NCBI GenBank assembly: GCA_963592385.1
Contig: CAVAWX010000073.1
Location: 1 to 8,494, forward strand
Direction of reading: 5' to 3'
Length of the DNA stretch: 8,494 nucleotides
Source: CAVAWX01 sp963592385
GTDB taxonomy: Bacteria > Actinomycetota > Coriobacteriia > Coriobacteriales > QAMH01
Shown piece by piece: positions 8,401-8,494 of this stretch; the stretch's first letter is position 1, and every line of letters starts with the position of its first letter. Position numbers and translations under genes: made by a program. Below the pieces are notes generated by a model. It did not search any database and was not told the origin of the DNA. It saw nothing but the letters and a program-made list of their open reading frames with translations.

Positions 8401-8494
8401 CGGGAACTGCGCCCTTCGGCAGGTTGCTCGGCAAACGAGCGCTCCAACAGGGGCTTGAGCGCGGCCAAGGTCTCCTCGAGCGTCTTGTCCGTCG
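8397..8494 (-). CDS. C-terminal fragment, probably DHH-family phosphoesterase (NrnA-like)
   Basis: Only the last 31 codons and the TGA stop are in the window; the rest lies beyond the right edge. The fragment begins TDKTLEETLAALKPLLERSF and ends in a polar tail. It contains no diagnostic motif. The amphipathic helix resembles the segment that follows the GGGH motif at the end of DHH/DHHA1 phosphoesterases such as NrnA, which degrade nanoRNA or pAp. nrnA is often found between rbfA and truB. RbfA is the main alternative. The frame is supported by the ATGA overlap with truB; the identity is inference. Confidence 0.5.
   Translation of the reverse strand, partial: TDKTLEETLAALKPLLERSFAEQPAEGRSSR

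Overview
The window is a high-GC bacterial chromosome segment. It most likely comes from the actinobacterial class Coriobacteriia, with Eggerthellaceae as my best guess. This rests on the 16S rRNA text, the strong GC bias at third codon positions, the lysine-rich actinobacterial-type tail on the principal sigma factor, and the gene order. I cannot name a genus from the sequence alone. Every gene I can support lies on the minus strand, so the biological reading direction is from 8494 down to 1.

In that direction the window opens with the last 31 codons of a gene that is probably a DHH-family phosphoesterase (nrnA-like). It continues through truB (tRNA pseudouridine-55 synthase), ribF (riboflavin kinase/FAD synthetase), dnaG (primase) and rpoD/sigA (principal sigma factor). 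Each junction overlaps: 4, about 11, about 20 and about 20 nt. The five frames therefore look like one translationally coupled unit. It joins two neighbourhoods usually seen apart: the translation/RNA-maturation block (nrnA-truB-ribF) and the 'macromolecular synthesis' pair (dnaG-rpoD). The operon promoter lies outside the window.

Behind rpoD, after 67 nt, is a tRNA with anticodon CAT, an encoded CCA end and the features of the lysidine-modified tRNA-Ile2. Next comes a gene for a secreted protein with a transglutaminase-like Cys-His-Asp domain, a bacterial Ig-like (Big2-type) domain and a fibronectin-III-like C-terminus. Its stop codon lies only 18 nt from the -35 box of a near-consensus ribosomal RNA promoter (TTGACA, 17 nt, TAATAT). 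A leader of about 278 nt follows, rich in hairpins and boxA-like motifs, and then the 5' third of a 16S rRNA gene that runs off the left edge.

Most of this is housekeeping sequence, and I see no mobile element, CRISPR array, defence system or clearly new system. The parts worth a second look are: the unusual sigma factor (a histone-H1-like tail of about 145 residues and an insertion of about 23 residues in region 3), the four-junction overlapping operon, the rRNA promoter whose UP-like A/T tract is shared with the end of a coding gene, the serial hairpins of the rRNA leader, and the multidomain transglutaminase-like protein of unknown target.
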